64,000 nt of DNA from Acanthamoeba sp. SK_2022b (Eukaryota; Discosea; Longamoebia; Acanthamoebidae): assembly GCA_027943245.1 (NCBI GenBank), contig JANDJZ010000281.1:1-64000 (forward strand), in the 5' to 3' direction. The notes beneath the pieces were generated by a model, which saw only the letters and a list, made by a program, of their open reading frames with translations, did no database searches and was not told the DNA's origin. Position numbers and translations under genes: made by a program. Each line of letters opens with the position of its first letter. The first letter of the stretch is position 1. Positions 59,437 through 64,000 of this stretch are shown here, piece by piece.

Positions 59437-62400
59437 TTCTAGTTTCTTGGCACCAAGTGCCTGTTTATTTTAATTTTAAAAAGGCTCCTAAATTAATCCA
59501 TATATAAAAGGTTCGACGAGCTGGCCAAGCGTAGCGAGCAGAACGAGGCCAGCGAGACCTCCTCGGATGCCCCGTGTCCTATGGAAGAGGCCGGGCGCCT
59601 GCTCGACTTTGCCGTGGGCTGGGTGGCGGCCTTCCCCGAGGACTTCAGGAGCGACCACCCGGTCATCGGCCAGATGACCGACCAGGCCCGCCAATGGCAG
59701 GAGGCCATGCGAGGCCGCGGCGAAGTCAAGCAGGGCGTGCGCGCCGGCCGCCTGGTGCTGCGTCTCGAGGCCGCCAAGGTCTCGACGCTGGCCTACGCCG
59801 GCGGCGGCGACCGCATGCAGTCGCTGCTGATGCGCGCCGGCTCGCATCTGCGCAACGTGGCGGCGGCCCAGGCCGCGTCGGGCCGGCGCCGATCACTGCG
59901 CGTGTTGATCGGCCAGCAGCAGATGCACGTCACCGCGGCCTCGCTTCAGCAGTCGGCGTCAGCCAATCCCGTGCAGCCCTCGCGCCTGCAGCAGCAGAGC
60001 CTGCCCGACCTCAGCCAGAGCGGACCGCTCTCGCGTGCGTGCCCCTCTCGCTTTCGGTCAAAGTGTCGACACCTGGCTGAATTGTGTCGACACTCGAACA
60101 ATGTGTGGCTGGCGTGTGGTGGTGACGTGTGCACAGCGCGACCGCGCGATTACCAGATGGACTTCATGGCGTTCGACGCGGGCACGATCGCGCGCGAGCT
60201 CACGCTGATCGAGTTCGGCCTCTTCTACAACATCCGCCCGCGCGAACTCCTCAACCAGGCGTGGCAGAGGGAGGATAAGGAAAAGAAGGCGCCCAACATA
60301 AGCCTCCTCATCGCCCGCTTCAACGAGGTACGCCCCTTTCCATGGGCCACCGCACACACGAGCCCAACAACCTTCGCGAAACGTGTTTCTTAATTTGGCT
60401 TGGCTTGCAGGTGGCCTTCTGGATCGCGACGGAGATCCTGCAGACGCAAGGCAGCAAGATGCAGACGGTGGTGATCAAGAAGGTGCGCCCTCCCTCTCAC
60501 TCTGGACATGATGCGGGACCGTCCGAGCAGTCGTCTGATTGGACCATTTTTTATTTTTATTTGTTGGTCAGCTGGTGGACGTGGCGAGCCAATGCTACGA
60601 CATGGGCAACTTCAACACACTCATGGAGATCATCTCAGGCCTTGCCCACTCCTCGGTCAAGCGTCTCAAGGTTCCAGCCTCCATTTTTATTTTTATTTTT
60701 TACAACAATTATTAAATGTATTTTTTTTTTTTTTTCTTCGCAGACGGCGTGGAAGGGCTTGGGCGATAGACACCAGCGCCGATTCGATGAGTTGGAGCAG
60801 CTGATGAGCCCTCGCAACAACTTCAACGACTACCGGTACGCCGTCTTTCTACAAGAGTTTACATCCGAACTTGCCTCGATTTTATGTCCGAAAGTTCACG
60901 TTGGCTGTGTCGTCTCGACAGAGAACTGCTCAAGAAGAGGACGCTCGAGCAGGCGGAGAAGGAGAGGGAGCGAAGGGAGAAGAAGTCGAACAAGATGGTG
61001 TCGGTCCCGCCGATCCTGCCCTACTTCGCCCTCTTGCTGCGCGACCTCACGTTCATCAACGAGAACCCCAAGTACCTCCCTAAGGATCACTCCTCTTCTT
61101 CATCGTCGCAAGAGAGCGAAAGCGACGGCGATTCGCACGAAGAACGAAGCCACGACGACCAAGAGTACGACGAAGACGAAGACGGCAAGGAGACCCCGAC
61201 CTCCACCCATCGCAGACAGAAACAGAAAAAGGAGAAGAAGAAACCAAAGAAGAGGACGAGCGACGACAGCGACAGCAACGACGATGAAGGGGTGGAGCGA
61301 TTGGAGGTCAACTGGGACCTGATGGTGATGCTCAACCAGGTGCGGCAGGTGATCCAGCAGTACCAGCGCATCAACTACGTCTACGCGCCCAATCACGAGC
61401 TGCGTCGTGTCTTGACCAATCTCAACTTCATCTCCGACGAGAACGAGCTGTGGCAGCTCTCCCAGCTCTCCTTCTCCGCCACCAGCGAAAAGAAGACGCA
61501 CAGACGGCACGCCTCTCCCCGTGTAGCGATCAGTTTAAGGTGGCGGTAGCCTTCGTTGCTGACGTGGCATGACGTGTCATAGGTCGCTGTCGGCGCCGCT
61601 GAAGATGAAGCTCGAGGCGCTGCTGCAGCACGACGACCGACGCGACAAGAACAAGGCGGCGGCGGCGCGCGAGAAGCAGCTGCGCAAGGAGTGCATGAGC
61701 GACGAGGAGGCGCGGGAGAGCCTCGACAGCCTCCTCGCCGTGGGCGTGGCCGGCGGGGCCGAGGAGGAGTGGGAGCGGGAGTCCACGTCATCTTCCTCGT
61801 CGTCGTCGACGACGCGTCGCGAGCCGCCCACGTCACCGCCCTGGCGATCCAGCACGGGGGGCGACGACGACAACGAGGAGGAGACGCCCTCGAGGAAGAA
61901 GCGGAAGGCAGCACAGCAGGCGGCCGCGGGGACGACCAAGGACGACCCGCCGAGGCGACGATGGGAGGGCGGCAAGAAGAAGGCCGAGTCCATGTGGGAC
62001 CAGTTCCTGCATCGCTACTTCAGCTCACACATTCCCAGCAACCGGTACGGCCTTCCTCCCATAGAGGTCGACGTAAATTCGTTTCACATGCTACGTGCGT
62101 GTAGCGACATCTTTAGCCACGATTTTTTTAAATATATAAATTTTTTTCTATATATGTGGCTGACCCGCTACATATAAACATGTGCAGGGAGAACACGGAC
62201 AGCTGGCGGTTCTACCAGTCGCTGACGAGCGGGATGGACGACCAGCTGCGCGAGAGCAACGAGGCCCTGCGGAGCAAGATCAACGGGCGCAGCGGCCTCT
62301 CGCGCAGCCAACCACAGAACAAGAACAACACAACAACGAACGGCGGCAGCAAGTTCAAGCAGGTGGCGGACGACGCCAGGGGTCGGCGTGGCCACGCAAA

Positions 62401-63064
62401 CGTCGAGGCCGGCGCGGGCAAGCAGCAGCGCGGCGGCAGCGGCGACTTCTTCACGCATCTGAGCGACGGCGCCAAGGAGATGCTGGAGAAGACCACGGCC
62501 AACGTAGGCGACGACGGCGACGAGCGGCCGCCACAGCCGAGGCGCGAGCGCGCGAGCACGACGACCGACGTGACCTCGCCGCCAGCGCACGCCACGTCAT
62601 CATCATCGTCGTCATCGGCGCCGGCGGCGGCCATGCCGCGGTCGCATTCGTCGGGCGACCAGCAGCAGCGGCGCGAGGGCAGTTTCATTCTGTTCGAGAA
62701 CCTGAGCGGCGGCGCGCAGGCCATGCTCAAGCGCGACGACGTGCTGCCGCCCACTTCGCCCTCGACCTCACACAAACCTTCGTCATCGTCTTCATCATCA
62801 TCATCATCATCGTCTCCGTCGCCTTCGCACGTGCCCACGCCGCCGTCGCCGTCGACATCGACAGCGGCATCGACTTCGAGTTCATCGAAAAAATCGCCGA
62901 GGCCCAAGTCGCCGCGGTCGGGCGATGGCGGCCTGCTGCTGCCGCCCGGCGTCGGGTCGTCGGCGTCCCTGCCGGTGCGCAAGGGGCGCGCCCACCGCAC
63001 GTCGCTGGCCACGGCCACCTCCGAGTTCCTCGTCTCCCAACGCCTTGAGGGCGGCGCCGACTGA
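59115..63064 (+). CDS. Ras guanine-nucleotide exchange factor
   Basis: Exons 59115-59386, 59511-60034, 60137-60327, 60411-60482, 60572-60670, 60744-60835, 60922-about 61548, then about 61582-62054 and 62188-63064. RasGEF_N-like lead (FDELAKRSEQNE; AVGWVAAFPEDFRS), then the CDC25-type catalytic domain: MDFMAFDAGTIARELTLIE (SCR1), FNEVAFWIATEIL, QCYDMGNFNTLMEIISGL with SVKRLK (SCR3) and VPPILPYFALLLRDLTFI (SCR4). A long acidic/Lys-rich insert (about 61090-61290) splits the final helices. The C-terminus is a 300-residue Ser-rich tail. Activates Ras-type GTPases. The joint at about 61548 does not fit any GT donor in phase. Confidence 0.8.
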
Positions 63065-63378
63065 TCCTGTGTACACCAGTGTTGACCAGTAAATAACAAA
63101 ATAATCATTTTATTATAAAATGCTGGCCCTCCACTCAGAGAGAGCGATTCGAGCCACCTCAGCGCGTATGACCAGCTTCGCCGAGTGCTCACGGGCTGCT
63201 CCGATCGGAGTGGGCGTACTCTGCCCTGCTAGTCACCGACGACTGGATGGTCAAGCGCCAGACCCAAAGCTGCGTCGAAGCGCCGGCAAAAATGGGCAGT
63301 AGCTAAGGCGAGACCAGAACAAGTGCAAAGGAGGTAGAGGACATGTAAAAGTTTGTATTTTGCTTTAAACGACTTGGT
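63065..63378. other. Intergenic 3' regions of convergent genes
   Basis: Between the RasGEF stop and the polyubiquitin stop; no further gene seen. Confidence 0.6.

Positions 63379-64000
<622 letters not shown>

Overview
The window is nuclear DNA of a free-living amoebozoan, most likely Acanthamoeba or a close relative (inference; no marker gene was compared). The support is direct: GC-rich, densely packed protein genes with many short GT-AG introns (about 55-130 bases, often stuffed with (GT)n, (AC)n or pentanucleotide microsatellites), a polyubiquitin gene, sterol C24-methyltransferase, RGS and RasGEF signalling proteins, TTAGGG-type telomere-like tracts, and intergenic distances often below 150 bases. 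There are no bacterial operons or CRISPR arrays.

Layout. 1-13 kb is a gene-dense block: a degenerate kinase-SH2 protein (cut by the left edge), two low-complexity coiled-coil proteins, a 2H phosphoesterase-RRM fusion, a Cys-rich BRCT protein, an Mpv17-family membrane protein and an intact member of a local coiled-coil family. At 13.04 kb an interstitial telomeric tract marks an abrupt change. 13-20 kb is AT-richer and mostly lacks ordinary genes: it holds a broken TBP-like gene, a broken zinc-finger/DDE-like transposase, a pair of inverted minisatellite arrays and a frameshifted membrane-protein gene. 20-25.6 kb returns to denser coding with a chimeric lumazine-synthase-like gene and an Nst1-like gene.

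25.7-37.7 kb is a retrotransposon trap. Copia element 1 (26187-30390) has two LTRs, a 5-bp target duplication (CCACA), a tRNA-iMet half-molecule type primer site and a polypurine tract, and it splits a second copy of the coiled-coil gene. That same host gene also carries a reverse-transcriptase fragment in frame. Copia element 2 (31426-35972) splits an ankyrin-repeat gene and ends at a truncated LTR next to a 56-bp near-perfect palindrome. A third coiled-coil remnant lies near 37.6 kb.

38.4-64 kb is again ordinary gene-dense chromosome: ERG6-type sterol methyltransferase, two inverted tRNA-Gln(CUG) genes, an RGS protein with a C-terminal CaaX box, a DNAJC12-like J protein, a WDR25-like WD40 protein (with a degenerate tRNA in an intron), a DDX20/Gemin3-like DEAD-box helicase, a Sep15-family ER protein without its redox CxU, a SERINC membrane protein, a membrane-anchored JmjC/cupin_8 oxygenase, a RasGEF and a polyubiquitin gene running off the right edge. 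These are independent housekeeping and signalling genes; no pathway cluster is apparent. Exon coordinates below were derived by hand from GT/AG and reading phase; junctions I could not reconcile are stated.
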